Shown piece by piece: positions 1 through 7,975 of a stretch of 64,000 bases of DNA. Under the pieces are notes generated by a model. It saw nothing but the letters and a program-made list of their open reading frames with translations. It made no database searches and had not been told where the DNA came from. A program made the position numbers and the translations under genes. The stretch lies in assembly GCF_013285155.1 (NCBI RefSeq), contig NZ_JABTEL010000007.1, forward strand, positions 147,656 through 211,655. The letters are read 5' to 3'. The first letter of the stretch is position 1. Each line of letters starts with the position of its first letter. This DNA comes from Winogradskyella undariae. Lineage in GTDB: Bacteria; Bacteroidota; Bacteroidia; Flavobacteriales; Flavobacteriaceae.

Positions 1-620
1 TTATAGATATCCACTTCTACTTCTACCTCTTTTTCTTGAGCCCCACGGATGTCTGCCTTCTTAATTTCTTGTAAATCTTCAATTTCTTCTTGAAGATATT
101 CAGCATAATCCTTTAATTTTTCAATAGGGTAATCACCAGAAATATTAATGTTAAGAATAGGCATTTCTTCTGAAAGACTCAATTCAAAAACATTAGGTTC
201 TACTTTTGCATCATTAAATGTTGGCCAATCTTCACTTGCGGTTTCAGAATCAATTTCATCTTTAACCTTTTGTTTGGCTTGTTCTACGGTAATGCTTTCG
301 TCAAATTCTACAACGACCATAGAGTAATCTTCTTGTGATGTTGAGGTGATTTCTACAACATTACTAACCGTTTTTAGACGGTCTTCTACAGGGTTTGTAA
401 TTAACTTTTCAATATCTTCAGCAGTATTACCAGGATAAATAGTACTGACGTAAATTTTAGTCTCATTGACTTCTGGAAAAGCTTCTCTTGGCATGTCGAA
501 AAAAGCTGAAATTCCTAAATAGAAAAATACAGCAATAAGCACATACATTGTGGTTTTATTGTTAATTGCCCAGGAAGACCAACTAAATTCCTTTTCGGTA
601 TTTTTTTTGTTTTCAGCCAT
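1..620 (-). CDS. RND efflux transporter permease (N-terminal part, runs off window)
   Basis: Inner-membrane permease of a tripartite RND pump, expected to export drugs or other small molecules using the proton gradient. Only about 206 N-terminal residues are present. The protein starts MAENKKNTEKEF, has a first membrane segment at about residues 24-41, then the family-typical MPREAFPEV at 43-51, followed by the start of the first periplasmic porter domain. The ATG at 620-618 shares one base with the TAA of the adaptor gene (TAATG), so translation is probably coupled. It is the last visible gene of the tetR-tolC-adaptor-permease operon. The substrate cannot be inferred. Confidence 0.9.
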   Translation of the reverse strand, partial: MAENKKNTEKEFSWSSWAINNKTTMYVLIAVFFYLGISAFFDMPREAFPEVNETKIYVSTIYPGNTAEDIEKLITNPVEDRLKTVSNVVEITSTSQEDYSMVVVEFDESITVEQAKQKVKDEIDSETASEDWPTFNDAKVEPNVFELSLSEEMPILNINISGDYPIEKLKDYAEYLQEEIEDLQEIKKADIRGAQEKEVEVEVDIY

Positions 621-1801
621 TAGTTTTTAGTTTCATAATTAATAACTTCAACAGATTGTCCGTCTCTTACACTACGTGCTCCTTCTTGAATAATTTCTGC
701 ACCAGAAGAAAGTCCTTCAAGGATTTCAATAATGTCACCTTGCGTTTTTCCGGTTTTAATGATAATGCGCTCAGCGGTACCAATACCTTTTTCATTTTTA
801 TCGTTTACAACATAAACGTATTGTTCTCCTTCTGCATTTTCTGAAACAACACTTTGAGGAATTAATATAGCCTCCTCGCTAGTATAGTCGTTGATTTTTA
901 AACGTGCAGATAAATTAGGTTTAATGGCTTTGTCCTTGTTAGGGATTTCTACTTCAATCTTGAAAGTACGGTTTGCAGGGTTGATAAAATCTCCAGCTTG
1001 ACGAATTTTGGTTTCTATTGTTTGTCCTAAAACAGGAATGTTTACACTTACATTTTTTCCTTTAGTAACATTAGAAACATAACTTTCTGGTACTTCTGTT
1101 TCAATATACATATTGTCTAAATTTACAATACGCATTAATGGAGACTGACCAGCAGCAACAACACTTCCTTGTTCCGTAATGATATCGTCAATAGTTCCAG
1201 AAAAAGGAGCTTTTACTGTTGTTTTGGCGATTTGCTGATACAATTGGTTTACAGCTTCTTGTTGCGACTGATAAGTAGATTTTGATTGTAAATATTGAAT
1301 TTCACTTCCAATATTTTGTTCCCAAAGTCTTTGTTGACGCTCGTAAGTCGTTTTAGCAAGTTCTGCTTGTATTTTTAATTGAGCCAGTTGCTGACTTAAT
1401 CCTCCGTCATCAATCTTAGCTAACGTTTGCCCTTTTGTAACTTTTTGTCCTTCCTTAACATATACATGGGTTAAAATACCGTTGTACTCAGGTGTTATGG
1501 TTAAAAGGTTTTTAGTAGTTACGTTACCTTGAAGTTCTAAAACGTGATTAAAAACTTCAGTTTTGGTTTTAAACGTTGTAATTAAAGGAACATTTTTAGT
1601 GGTATCAACTGTTTTTATTTTTTCATCTAAAAGCTTAATCTTATCGTTAATAGCCTGTTGTTCTCCAACAAGTTCGCCACGTTTTTCTCTTAAAGTTTTA
1701 AGATTACCATTTTCTATAAGGTATTCTACTGAGTTTTTCTTTTTCTCAGAACACGATACTGATAGCGCAGCAACGATTATTAATAGATATATATATTTCA
1801 T
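620..1801 (-). CDS. RND efflux periplasmic adaptor (HlyD/MFP family lipoprotein)
   Basis: Membrane-fusion protein linking the inner-membrane RND permease to the TolC-like channel. It is 393 aa. An SPII signal ends at Cys17 (lipobox VSC followed by SEKKK), so it should be a lipoprotein. A short coiled coil at about 30-65 precedes the first lipoyl-like half-motif near residue 105, a second helical hairpin rich in Gln and Ala covers about 130-195, and a second lipoyl half follows (VKAPFSGTID), then beta-barrel domains. The extra N-terminal coiled coil is a little unusual. It lies between the tolC gene (14-bp gap) and the permease gene (1-bp overlap). Confidence 0.92.
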   Translation of the reverse strand: MKYIYLLIIVAALSVSCSEKKKNSVEYLIENGNLKTLREKRGELVGEQQAINDKIKLLDEKIKTVDTTKNVPLITTFKTKTEVFNHVLELQGNVTTKNLLTITPEYNGILTHVYVKEGQKVTKGQTLAKIDDGGLSQQLAQLKIQAELAKTTYERQQRLWEQNIGSEIQYLQSKSTYQSQQEAVNQLYQQIAKTTVKAPFSGTIDDIITEQGSVVAAGQSPLMRIVNLDNMYIETEVPESYVSNVTKGKNVSVNIPVLGQTIETKIRQAGDFINPANRTFKIEVEIPNKDKAIKPNLSARLKINDYTSEEAILIPQSVVSENAEGEQYVYVVNDKNEKGIGTAERIIIKTGKTQGDIIEILEGLSSGAEIIQEGARSVRDGQSVEVINYETKN

Positions 1802-1815
1802 TTTAATTAGGATTT

Positions 1816-3162
1816 TTAGTTATTGATTGGTGTATTTAAAACGGTTTCTAAAACAGCTTTAGAGTTAACAACATCTAGCATTGCTTGTAGTAATTCTTGT
1901 TGTGCTGCGTACAATTGAGTTTGGGCTTGTCTTAGTTCAAAACTAGAACCAATACCTTCAAAAAACTTAGTTTGATTTTTAGTTTCAATACGTTCTGCAA
2001 GCTCTAAATTCTCTTTTTTGTTGTCGTAATCTTCTATAGCGAATTGGTAATCGCTTTTAGCAGATGCAATTTCTAGTTTTATACGTTGTTCGGTTTCTGT
2101 AAGTTCCGTTTCTGCTTTTTCTAAATTAATTTGAGCACGTTGGGTAGAAGCATTTCGCATACCTGAGCTAAATATTGGAATATCTAAGCTTACACCAAAT
2201 AAAGAAGATCCAAACCAATCTTGACTCTTTTTAGTGAAATTAAACTCATCACCATAACCAGAGTAACCACCATTTATAAAAGCATTTAAGGTTGGTAAGG
2301 CTTTACTTTTTTCTAACTTCAATAATAAAGATTTAGCTTCTGCATCGTTAGATGCTATTAGGTAATCTATAGTACTCTCTGGGTTTTCTTCAATATCTAA
2401 AATATTAAGAGAGATATTATTTTCGGTTAATGTTTCTAAATTATCAGTTAAAGTTAGTGTGTCGTGCACGTCTAGCCCTAAAGTGAAATTAAGCATCTGG
2501 TAGGCTAATTTTTTTAATCTATTAGTATTACTTAAACTGCTCTTAACACCAGATAATGTAATTTTAAGTTGTTCTACACTTTCTTCTTCCTCTAAACCAT
2601 TTTCAAAAATCTTATTGGTTTCGTAAAGGTTTTTTTCTAAAACTTCTATGTTACGTTCTAAAATAGCAATGCTTTCTTCGGCTAAAAGAACATTACCGTA
2701 AGCATCTATAACAGCTTTTCTAACTTCTAAATCTGTTTTTACTTTAGCATTTTTAGATATTTCTAAATATACTTTAGCAGATTGTAATCCTACAATGTAC
2801 GAACCATCAAATATTTTTTGAGATAAGGTTGCAAAAGCTGTTACACTTTGTTTTGTGCTAAAAACAACCTCTGCAAATTCGCCTTCTTGTCCTCCAAGAA
2901 ATTCTGCAGGAATAACTGAAACTTGTTGTTTTAAATAATTTTGATAATCTACACTTGCACTTATTTGCGGTAAGCCGGTAGCAGTAGTTTCCCACTTTTG
3001 TTGTTTTGCAGCATCAATATCACGTGTTGCATTTATGGAAGATCTGTTGTTTTCCAAAGCATAGTCTATGGCTTCTTGAAGCGAAAGGCTAGAGGGTTGT
3101 TCTTGTGAAAACCCTGTTTGGAAAAGTATGAAAGTGACTATTATAGTAAGTGTTTTTTTCAT
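1816..3162 (-). CDS. TolC-family outer membrane efflux protein
   Basis: Outer-membrane channel of the tripartite efflux pump. It is 448 aa with a Sec signal peptide (cleavage near residue 20, after GFSQ) and no lipobox. Two OEP-type helical repeats are visible: an early one beginning SLQEAIDYALENN and a second one ending in the Gln/Ala-rich QAQTQLYAAQQELLQA, typical of TolC coiled coils. It follows the tetR gene by only 3 bp and precedes the adaptor gene, so all four genes should be one transcript. Confidence 0.92.
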   Translation of the reverse strand: MKKTLTIIVTFILFQTGFSQEQPSSLSLQEAIDYALENNRSSINATRDIDAAKQQKWETTATGLPQISASVDYQNYLKQQVSVIPAEFLGGQEGEFAEVVFSTKQSVTAFATLSQKIFDGSYIVGLQSAKVYLEISKNAKVKTDLEVRKAVIDAYGNVLLAEESIAILERNIEVLEKNLYETNKIFENGLEEEESVEQLKITLSGVKSSLSNTNRLKKLAYQMLNFTLGLDVHDTLTLTDNLETLTENNISLNILDIEENPESTIDYLIASNDAEAKSLLLKLEKSKALPTLNAFINGGYSGYGDEFNFTKKSQDWFGSSLFGVSLDIPIFSSGMRNASTQRAQINLEKAETELTETEQRIKLEIASAKSDYQFAIEDYDNKKENLELAERIETKNQTKFFEGIGSSFELRQAQTQLYAAQQELLQAMLDVVNSKAVLETVLNTPINN

Positions 3163-3165
3163 TAC

Positions 3166-3783
3166 TTAATTTTGATTGATATTTAATTTTGTTAGTGTTT
3201 CTAATCCTTTTTGTGAGCAAATACCTCTTAAATGGTATTCTAAATAATTGTTCATTAACATTGTCATTGAGAAATTTTCACGAGGAAAAATATCCTGATC
3301 TTTTAATGATAAAATGTTATTAAAGTAGAGTCTTGCAATAAAATTAATATCTATTGTTTCTCTATAAAGTCCTGCGGCAACTCCACGATCTAAATTACGT
3401 GTCACGCAACCTGTCATTTTTTGGTACTGTTTACCTTTTAAAGAAGCAAAAATCTTTGGGTAATATTTCTGAAGCTGATATTGTGGTGATGACTTTTCAT
3501 CTTTTAGATGTGTCATTACAAACTTTTTTATTTCATAGATTTCTTCAATAGGGTTTTTGTCAAGTTCGCAAATACAGTCTATGCCATAAGAAATGTTATT
3601 AAAAACATGCATTGCCGTAGCTTCTACTAATTTAGTTTTATTTTGAAAATGTTGATAAATCGTTTTTTTAGAAATTCCCATTTCATTAGCAATATCATCC
3701 ATTGTTACACTCTTAAACCCTAGGTTTAAAAATAAATCAACAGATTTATGTATTATTTTGTCTTTCATTTTTAGTGTTTCCAC
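3166..3783 (-). CDS. TetR/AcrR-family repressor of the efflux operon
   Basis: Probable local repressor, 205 aa. The N-terminal TetR DNA-binding domain carries the helix-turn-helix at about 26-48 (VTMDDIANEMGISKKTIYQHF), and the rest is an all-helical ligand-binding domain without recognisable family detail. The start at 3783 gives METLKMKDK; the internal Met at 3768 (MKDKIIHKS) fits the family equally well. It is the first gene of the efflux operon, and a perfect inverted repeat overlies its promoter, which fits autorepression relieved by a pump substrate. Confidence 0.92.
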   Translation of the reverse strand: METLKMKDKIIHKSVDLFLNLGFKSVTMDDIANEMGISKKTIYQHFQNKTKLVEATAMHVFNNISYGIDCICELDKNPIEEIYEIKKFVMTHLKDEKSSPQYQLQKYYPKIFASLKGKQYQKMTGCVTRNLDRGVAAGLYRETIDINFIARLYFNNILSLKDQDIFPRENFSMTMLMNNYLEYHLRGICSQKGLETLTKLNINQN

Positions 3784-3811
3784 GCTTGGAAATCTTATTT
3801 TTAATAAGGTG

Positions 3812-3853
3812 CAAAACTACAATAGGAAACTTTAAAAACCAAAAAAGTTTCCT
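3812..3853 (-). promoter_or_regulatory. Promoter and probable TetR operator of the efflux operon
   Basis: On the minus strand a Bacteroidota promoter can be read: TTG at 3842-3840, a 20-bp spacer, then TAGTTTTG at 3819-3812. A perfect inverted repeat AGGAAACTTT-N10-AAAGTTTCCT (3824-3853) covers the -33 box and spacer. A dyad placed there is the classic arrangement for repression by the adjacent TetR protein. The binding itself is inferred. Confidence 0.7.
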
Positions 3854-3936
3854 AAGTTTAATGTTTTTTTTACCTATCGCATTATATCAGTCAATTTTTT
3901 CAAACTAGACAGTCTTTATTATTGAAACAATTGATT

Positions 3937-3944
3937 TATTTTTG
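3937..3944 (+). promoter_or_regulatory. -7 box (TATTTTTG) just before the polyprenyl synthase start
   Basis: TATTTTTG matches the Bacteroidota TAnnTTTG element and ends only four bases before the ATG at 3949. Transcription from it would give an almost leaderless mRNA. No convincing -33 TTG is seen at the usual distance, so the call is tentative. Confidence 0.4.
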
Positions 3945-3948
3945 CCTT

Positions 3949-4923
3949 ATGCAACACATTGAACAGTACCAAAAACCATTTCTAAAATATTTAGAAACTT
4001 TTACCGTAAATAAAGAACCTCAAAACTTATATCAACCTATAAATTACATTCTTCAATTAGGTGGTAAACGGTTGCGACCTATTTTAACTTTGATGACTGC
4101 TGAGGTTTTTGGAGGAACGGCAAAAAATGCAATGGATGCCGCTTTGTCTATAGAGGTGTTTCATAATTTTTCGTTAGTTCACGATGATATTATGGATGAT
4201 GCACCTTTACGTAGAGGTGAAGCGACCGTGCATGAGAAATGGAATCTTAACACAGGTATTCTATCTGGTGATGCCATGTTGATTATGGCTTATCAACTTT
4301 TTGAGAATTATGAGCCCATTATTTTTCAAGCTTTAGCAAAATTATTTAGCAAAACAGCTTTAGAGGTTTGTGAGGGGCAGCAATATGATATCGATTTTGA
4401 AACTCGTGACGATGTTACGATTGCTGAGTATCTTAAAATGATAGAGTTTAAAACAGCCGTTTTAGTTGGTGCAGCCATGAAAATGGGAGCTATTGTAGCT
4501 AAGGCTTCAGAAGAAGATCAAACTTCTATTTACGAATTTGGTCGTTTATTAGGAATTGCATTTCAACTGCAAGATGATTATTTAGATGCTTTTGGAAACC
4601 CTGAAACTTTTGGAAAACAAGTTGGTGGTGATATTCTTGAAAATAAAAAAACCTATTTGTATTTAAAGACTTTAGAATTAGGGACTGCAGATGATAGTTC
4701 TAATTTGAAAAAAGCGATTAATAATACAAAGCTTTCTAATGATGATAAAGTTGAAATGGTAAAGCAGCTTTTTGTGAATTCAGGTGCAGCAGAAGCAACT
4801 CAGATTGCTGTAAAAGCTTATACAAATAAAGCACTGAATGTTTTAGAAACATTAAATATTGCAGAAGAAAGAAAACAATCACTTAGATTATTTGGAGCGC
4901 AATTAATGAATAGACGTGTATAA
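3949..4923 (+). CDS. Polyprenyl diphosphate synthase (trans-isoprenyl type)
   Basis: Adds isopentenyl diphosphate units to an allylic diphosphate, supplying menaquinone side chains or carotenoid precursors. 324 aa from the ATG at 3949 (a TTG at 3922 would add nine hydrophobic residues that do not fit the family). Both Asp-rich motifs are present: VHDDIMDDAPLRR near residue 80 and LQDDYLDAFG in the C-terminal half; LGGKRLRP is the IPP-binding motif. A Phe lies five residues before the first Asp motif, a feature usually linked to short or medium chain products, so product length is left open. The stop overlaps the next gene's ATG (TAATG). Confidence 0.92.
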   Translation: MQHIEQYQKPFLKYLETFTVNKEPQNLYQPINYILQLGGKRLRPILTLMTAEVFGGTAKNAMDAALSIEVFHNFSLVHDDIMDDAPLRRGEATVHEKWNLNTGILSGDAMLIMAYQLFENYEPIIFQALAKLFSKTALEVCEGQQYDIDFETRDDVTIAEYLKMIEFKTAVLVGAAMKMGAIVAKASEEDQTSIYEFGRLLGIAFQLQDDYLDAFGNPETFGKQVGGDILENKKTYLYLKTLELGTADDSSNLKKAINNTKLSNDDKVEMVKQLFVNSGAAEATQIAVKAYTNKALNVLETLNIAEERKQSLRLFGAQLMNRRV

Positions 4924-5273
4924 TGACTTTGCCCTCTAATTTTGAAGATTTAATAACAGAAGCAGAAAGTTTAAACCTTTATAAAAAGCTGATTTTGCAA
5001 CTGAACAAGGATCTGTTGTATGCTAATATTGATTTAGAATTTCATAAAGATACTTTGCCAACAAGTTTAAAGTTAGTACTACAAGAAACAATTTTTAATC
5101 TTATAAACTCTAAATTTTCAGACTACCTTAATTTATTATATATCGTTGATGTTTCAGAAATAAAAATTAAAAACCTCGATGGTAGTGATGTTTTAAAAAT
5201 GTCTGAAGACGTTACTTTTTTGCTGCTACAACGCGAATGGCAAAAGGTTTGGTATAAGTCTAAATATGTTTAG
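4923..5273 (+). CDS. Small conserved-type protein coupled to polyprenyl synthase
   Basis: 116 aa, soluble, predicted mostly helical, with no signal peptide and no catalytic motif that I recognise. Its ATG shares bases with the TAA of the polyprenyl synthase gene, so it is translationally coupled and probably acts with or is co-regulated with that enzyme. Codon use matches the neighbours. The function is unknown. Confidence 0.75.
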   Translation: MTLPSNFEDLITEAESLNLYKKLILQLNKDLLYANIDLEFHKDTLPTSLKLVLQETIFNLINSKFSDYLNLLYIVDVSEIKIKNLDGSDVLKMSEDVTFLLLQREWQKVWYKSKYV

Positions 5274-5280
5274 ATTATTT

Positions 5281-5324
5281 ATTTGGGATAAATTTATCTT
5301 ATTTAAAATAATGTTGTATTTTTG
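5281..5324 (+). promoter_or_regulatory. Operator palindrome and -7 box of the Rrf2-family gene
   Basis: A perfect 12-bp palindrome GATAAATTTATC lies at 5287-5298. A -7 box TATTTTTG follows at 5317-5324, so the palindrome falls where the -33 region would be. The 24 bases 5281-5304, read on the minus strand, match 5795-5818 in 23 of 24 positions. This is a strong candidate operator for autoregulation by the Rrf2 protein encoded 40 bp downstream. Confidence 0.7.
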
Positions 5325-5344
5325 TATTCTAAATTAATTATACA

Positions 5345-5779
5345 ATGTTTTCTAAAGCCTGTGAATACGGAATAAAAGCAGCTATCTTTATTGCTAGTAA
5401 TTCATTTGAGAATAGACGTGTTAGTCCAAAAGAAATTTCAGAAGAGATTGATTCTCCCCAAGCTTTTACGGCTAAAATTTTACAAGCTTTAGTTAAGAAT
5501 AATATTGTAAAATCTGTAAGAGGTGCTTATGGTGGTTTTGAAATTGATAAAGATAAAATTGCAACCACTAAACTAGCGCAAATTGTTTATGCTATTGATG
5601 GAGATGGTATCTATAAAGGTTGTGGATTAGGTTTGCATACTTGCGATGAAAACCATCCTTGTCCTGTACACGATAAGTTTAAGGTTATTAGAGATGAACT
5701 TCAAGATATGTTAGGAAACACAAGTTTAGAGCAATTAGCATTAGATATAAAATCTGGTGTATCATTTTTAAAGGTCTAA
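5345..5779 (+). CDS. Rrf2-family transcription regulator, NsrR-like with three cysteines
   Basis: 144-aa winged-helix regulator of the Rrf2 family (start FSKACEYGIKAAIFIA; HTH about residues 28-60, ending VRGAYGGF). Cys93, Cys100 and Cys106 (CGLGLHTC then DENHPC) form the Fe-S cluster motif seen in NsrR and IscR proteins. With the di-iron repair gene directly downstream, an NO- or redox-sensing NsrR-like role is the most likely reading; an IscR-like role is less likely because no isc or suf genes are near. A near-identical palindromic element precedes this gene and its neighbour. Confidence 0.9.
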   Translation: MFSKACEYGIKAAIFIASNSFENRRVSPKEISEEIDSPQAFTAKILQALVKNNIVKSVRGAYGGFEIDKDKIATTKLAQIVYAIDGDGIYKGCGLGLHTCDENHPCPVHDKFKVIRDELQDMLGNTSLEQLALDIKSGVSFLKV

Positions 5780-5794
5780 AAAAAATTTGAATAT

Positions 5795-5818
5795 AAATAA
5801 GATAAATTTATCCGAAAT
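5795..5818 (+). promoter_or_regulatory. Second copy of the Rrf2 operator, before the RIC gene
   Basis: It contains the perfect palindrome GATAAATTTATC at 5801-5812, and the full 24-bp element is the reverse complement of 5281-5304 with one mismatch. It ends 11 bp before the ATG at 5830. A TAAATTTA -7-like box lies inside the palindrome, so a bound regulator would cover the promoter. Confidence 0.7.
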
Positions 5819-5829
5819 AAAATTATAAT

Positions 5830-6561
5830 ATGGAAACACTTCAAAAAAATACCGTAAAAGAAATAGGGCAGTATGTTGCTGATGATTTTAGAACTGCAGC
5901 AATTTTTTCTAAATATAAAATTGATTTTTGTTGTAATGGTAATAGAACAGTAGAAGAGGCTTGTGAAAAAAAAGGAATTGATAGTACTAAATTAATAAAA
6001 GAGATTCAGCAAGTTTTAGACTCTAAATCTGGTGAAAGTATTGATTATAAATCTTGGCCATTAGATTTGTTGGCAGAGTATATTGAAAAAAAACACCATA
6101 GATATGTTGAAGAAAAGACTCCTGTTTTACGTCAGTTTTTAGATAAATTATGTAAAGTACATGGCGAGCGTCATCCAGAATTGTTTGAAGTCAATAAATT
6201 GTTTACAGCTTCTGCTGGCGAATTAGCATCACATTTAAAGAAAGAAGAACTCATTCTTTTTCCATTTATTAAAAAAATGGTCGCTGCTAAATTAGAAAAT
6301 GGCGCAGTACAATATCCGCAATTTGGTACGGTTGAAAACCCTATTACTATGATGATGGAAGAACATGATAACGAAGGACAACGCTTTAGAGATATTGCCG
6401 AATTGACAAATAATTACAATCCTCCAGCAGACGCATGTAATACTTATAGAGTGACTTACGCTATGCTAGAAGAATTTGAAAAAGATTTGCACCTACATAT
6501 TCATTTAGAAAATAATATATTGTTTCCTGAAGCTATAAAATTAGAACAACAATTTGGTTAA
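5830..6561 (+). CDS. scdA: Iron-sulfur cluster repair di-iron protein (ScdA/YtfE/RIC family)
   Basis: Repairs Fe-S clusters damaged by nitric oxide or peroxide, in the cytoplasm. 243 aa: an N-terminal ScdA domain with Cys34-Cys35 (IDFCCNGNRT) and a C-terminal hemerythrin-like domain. Di-iron ligands can be read as His89 or His90, His135 and Glu139 (SHLKKEE), His179 (EEHD), His223 and Glu227 (HIHLE), with the spacing known for E. coli YtfE. It lies 50 bp after the Rrf2 gene with a shared operator sequence between them, which supports an NO-responsive pair. A long hairpin terminator follows. Confidence 0.93.
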   Translation: METLQKNTVKEIGQYVADDFRTAAIFSKYKIDFCCNGNRTVEEACEKKGIDSTKLIKEIQQVLDSKSGESIDYKSWPLDLLAEYIEKKHHRYVEEKTPVLRQFLDKLCKVHGERHPELFEVNKLFTASAGELASHLKKEELILFPFIKKMVAAKLENGAVQYPQFGTVENPITMMMEEHDNEGQRFRDIAELTNNYNPPADACNTYRVTYAMLEEFEKDLHLHIHLENNILFPEAIKLEQQFG

Positions 6562-6593
6562 TATCAGATTCCTTAATTGTTTTCTTACTTTAG

Positions 6594-6634
6594 AAAATCC
6601 TAAGATGTTAATCACTGACATCTTGGGGTTTTCA
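6594..6634 (+). terminator. Rho-independent terminator after the RIC gene
   Basis: Bases 6594-6608 pair with 6618-6632 (15 pairs, two of them G-U) around a nine-base loop, and the 3' arm ends in TTTT followed by more T-rich sequence. It separates the Rrf2/RIC unit from the membrane-protein gene downstream. Confidence 0.75.
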
Positions 6635-6673
6635 TTTTTGTAATGAGTATATTTCTAAATCGTAATCTAAACG

Positions 6674-7873
6674 ATGCCCAAAAAATTAGTTGTCATATGT
6701 TTAATTAATTTTCTAATTGCTGCCTTAATGGGGTTGGCGCTACGCTTCTCATTTTTACAATCCATTGGTTTAAATTATAGATTTTTAACGCATGCGCATT
6801 CTCATGTTGCTATGTTAGGGTGGGTATATTTAATGTTATTTACACTTTTTGTGCATTATTTTATTCCAGATCAACCTAAACGTTTTACACGTTTGTTTTG
6901 GGTAACAGAATTTGCTGTTGTTGGGATGATGATAAGCTTTCCGCTTCAAGGGTATGCTGCTATTTCTATATCGTTTTCAACACTACATATTTTTTGTAGC
7001 TACTATTTTATGCATCTCATTTGGAAATATCAAAAAGTAAATAGTAGAGTAAGCCAAAAACTATTAAAAACAGCACTCATTTTTATGGTGGTTTCTACGA
7101 TAGGTGTTTGGTGTTTGGGACCTGTGATTTCTATACTTGGTTCTGATTCAGTGTTTTACAATATCGCGATTCAATTCTTTTTACATTTTCAGTTTAATGG
7201 TTGGTTTTTAATTGGAGTTATTGCAATTTTCTTTCATCTTTTAAGAGTTGAAGATTCAAAAATATTTAGACAGTTTTATGTCTTATTAATCCTATCAACT
7301 ATATTAACGTTTGCATTGCCAATTCAATGGTTTTTACCTCACAAGAGTTTGCTATGGATTAATGGCGTTGGTATAATTCTTCAGGTGGTAACACTCTATT
7401 TATGCTTTCAAATACTAAAATCAAAACAGCTTATTTTAATCAAAAATGAGCATACGCTTGTGTTATATATGTATGGTTTTGCTCTGGTTTGTTTTTTGTT
7501 AAAAGTCGTGTTTCAAACCCTTTCAGTTTTACCTCAATTTTCAGAAGTTGTTTTTAATCATCATAATTTTGTGATTGGTTTTATTCATTTATTAATGTTA
7601 GGTGTGATTTCAGGATTTCTATTTGCTTTTATTCTAAAAAGTGAATTGGTAACCAATTCTAAAAGCTTAACTATTGGTCTTTATAGCTTTGTTTTGGGTT
7701 TTCTTTTAACAGAAATATTACTCTTAATTCAAGGTGTGATGTTTTACTTTGAAATAGGCTTGCTTTCAAATTATTATCTATTACTATTTATGTTTAGCAT
7801 TTTATTGCCCTTAGGAATTAGTTTTATTTTATTCAATATTATTAGAAAAAGTAGACAATACAGAGATTTATAG
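6674..7873 (+). CDS. Multipass membrane protein with conserved His residues (possible NnrS/heme-copper-oxidase-like)
   Basis: 399 aa with about eleven or twelve hydrophobic segments over nearly the whole length. Histidines lie inside or beside membrane segments: His40, His42 and His44 in LTHAHSHVAMLGW, and later a HHNFVIGFIHLLMLG stretch near the C-terminal third. Such patterns occur in heme-binding membrane proteins, including the NnrS family involved in resistance to nitrosative stress and subunit I of heme-copper oxidases. The position behind the NO-repair gene supports an NO or heme link. I do not recognise the exact family. Confidence 0.75.
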   Translation: MPKKLVVICLINFLIAALMGLALRFSFLQSIGLNYRFLTHAHSHVAMLGWVYLMLFTLFVHYFIPDQPKRFTRLFWVTEFAVVGMMISFPLQGYAAISISFSTLHIFCSYYFMHLIWKYQKVNSRVSQKLLKTALIFMVVSTIGVWCLGPVISILGSDSVFYNIAIQFFLHFQFNGWFLIGVIAIFFHLLRVEDSKIFRQFYVLLILSTILTFALPIQWFLPHKSLLWINGVGIILQVVTLYLCFQILKSKQLILIKNEHTLVLYMYGFALVCFLLKVVFQTLSVLPQFSEVVFNHHNFVIGFIHLLMLGVISGFLFAFILKSELVTNSKSLTIGLYSFVLGFLLTEILLLIQGVMFYFEIGLLSNYYLLLFMFSILLPLGISFILFNIIRKSRQYRDL

Positions 7874-7914
7874 GCTATAAAAAAGACGTGTTTTTTGAAG
7901 TTAATATTTTAAAC

Positions 7915-7957
7915 TGATTTATGTCATAGTTTTATATTCAGGGTTATAATAACTTTA
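7915..7957 (+). promoter_or_regulatory. Possible CRP/FNR-type site and -7 box of the universal stress gene
   Basis: An imperfect dyad TGATTTATGTCA (7915-7926) is followed by a -7-like box TAACTTTA at 7950-7957. The distance from dyad centre to the last base of the box is 36.5 bp, exactly that measured at the nos promoter (20838-20882), and the promoter-proximal half site ATGTCAT is identical. Assignment to a CRP/FNR-like activator is inference. Confidence 0.45.
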
Positions 7958-7975
7958 ATAATAAGTTCTAGAGTT

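Noticed and set aside
656..844. Plus-strand open frames inside the adaptor, TolC and other minus-strand genes
   Set aside because: They run antisense to well-supported genes, have no family features and odd composition; they are shadows.
3922..3948. Upstream TTG start for the polyprenyl synthase
   Set aside because: It adds a hydrophobic stretch not seen in the family; the ATG at 3949 gives the normal N-terminus.
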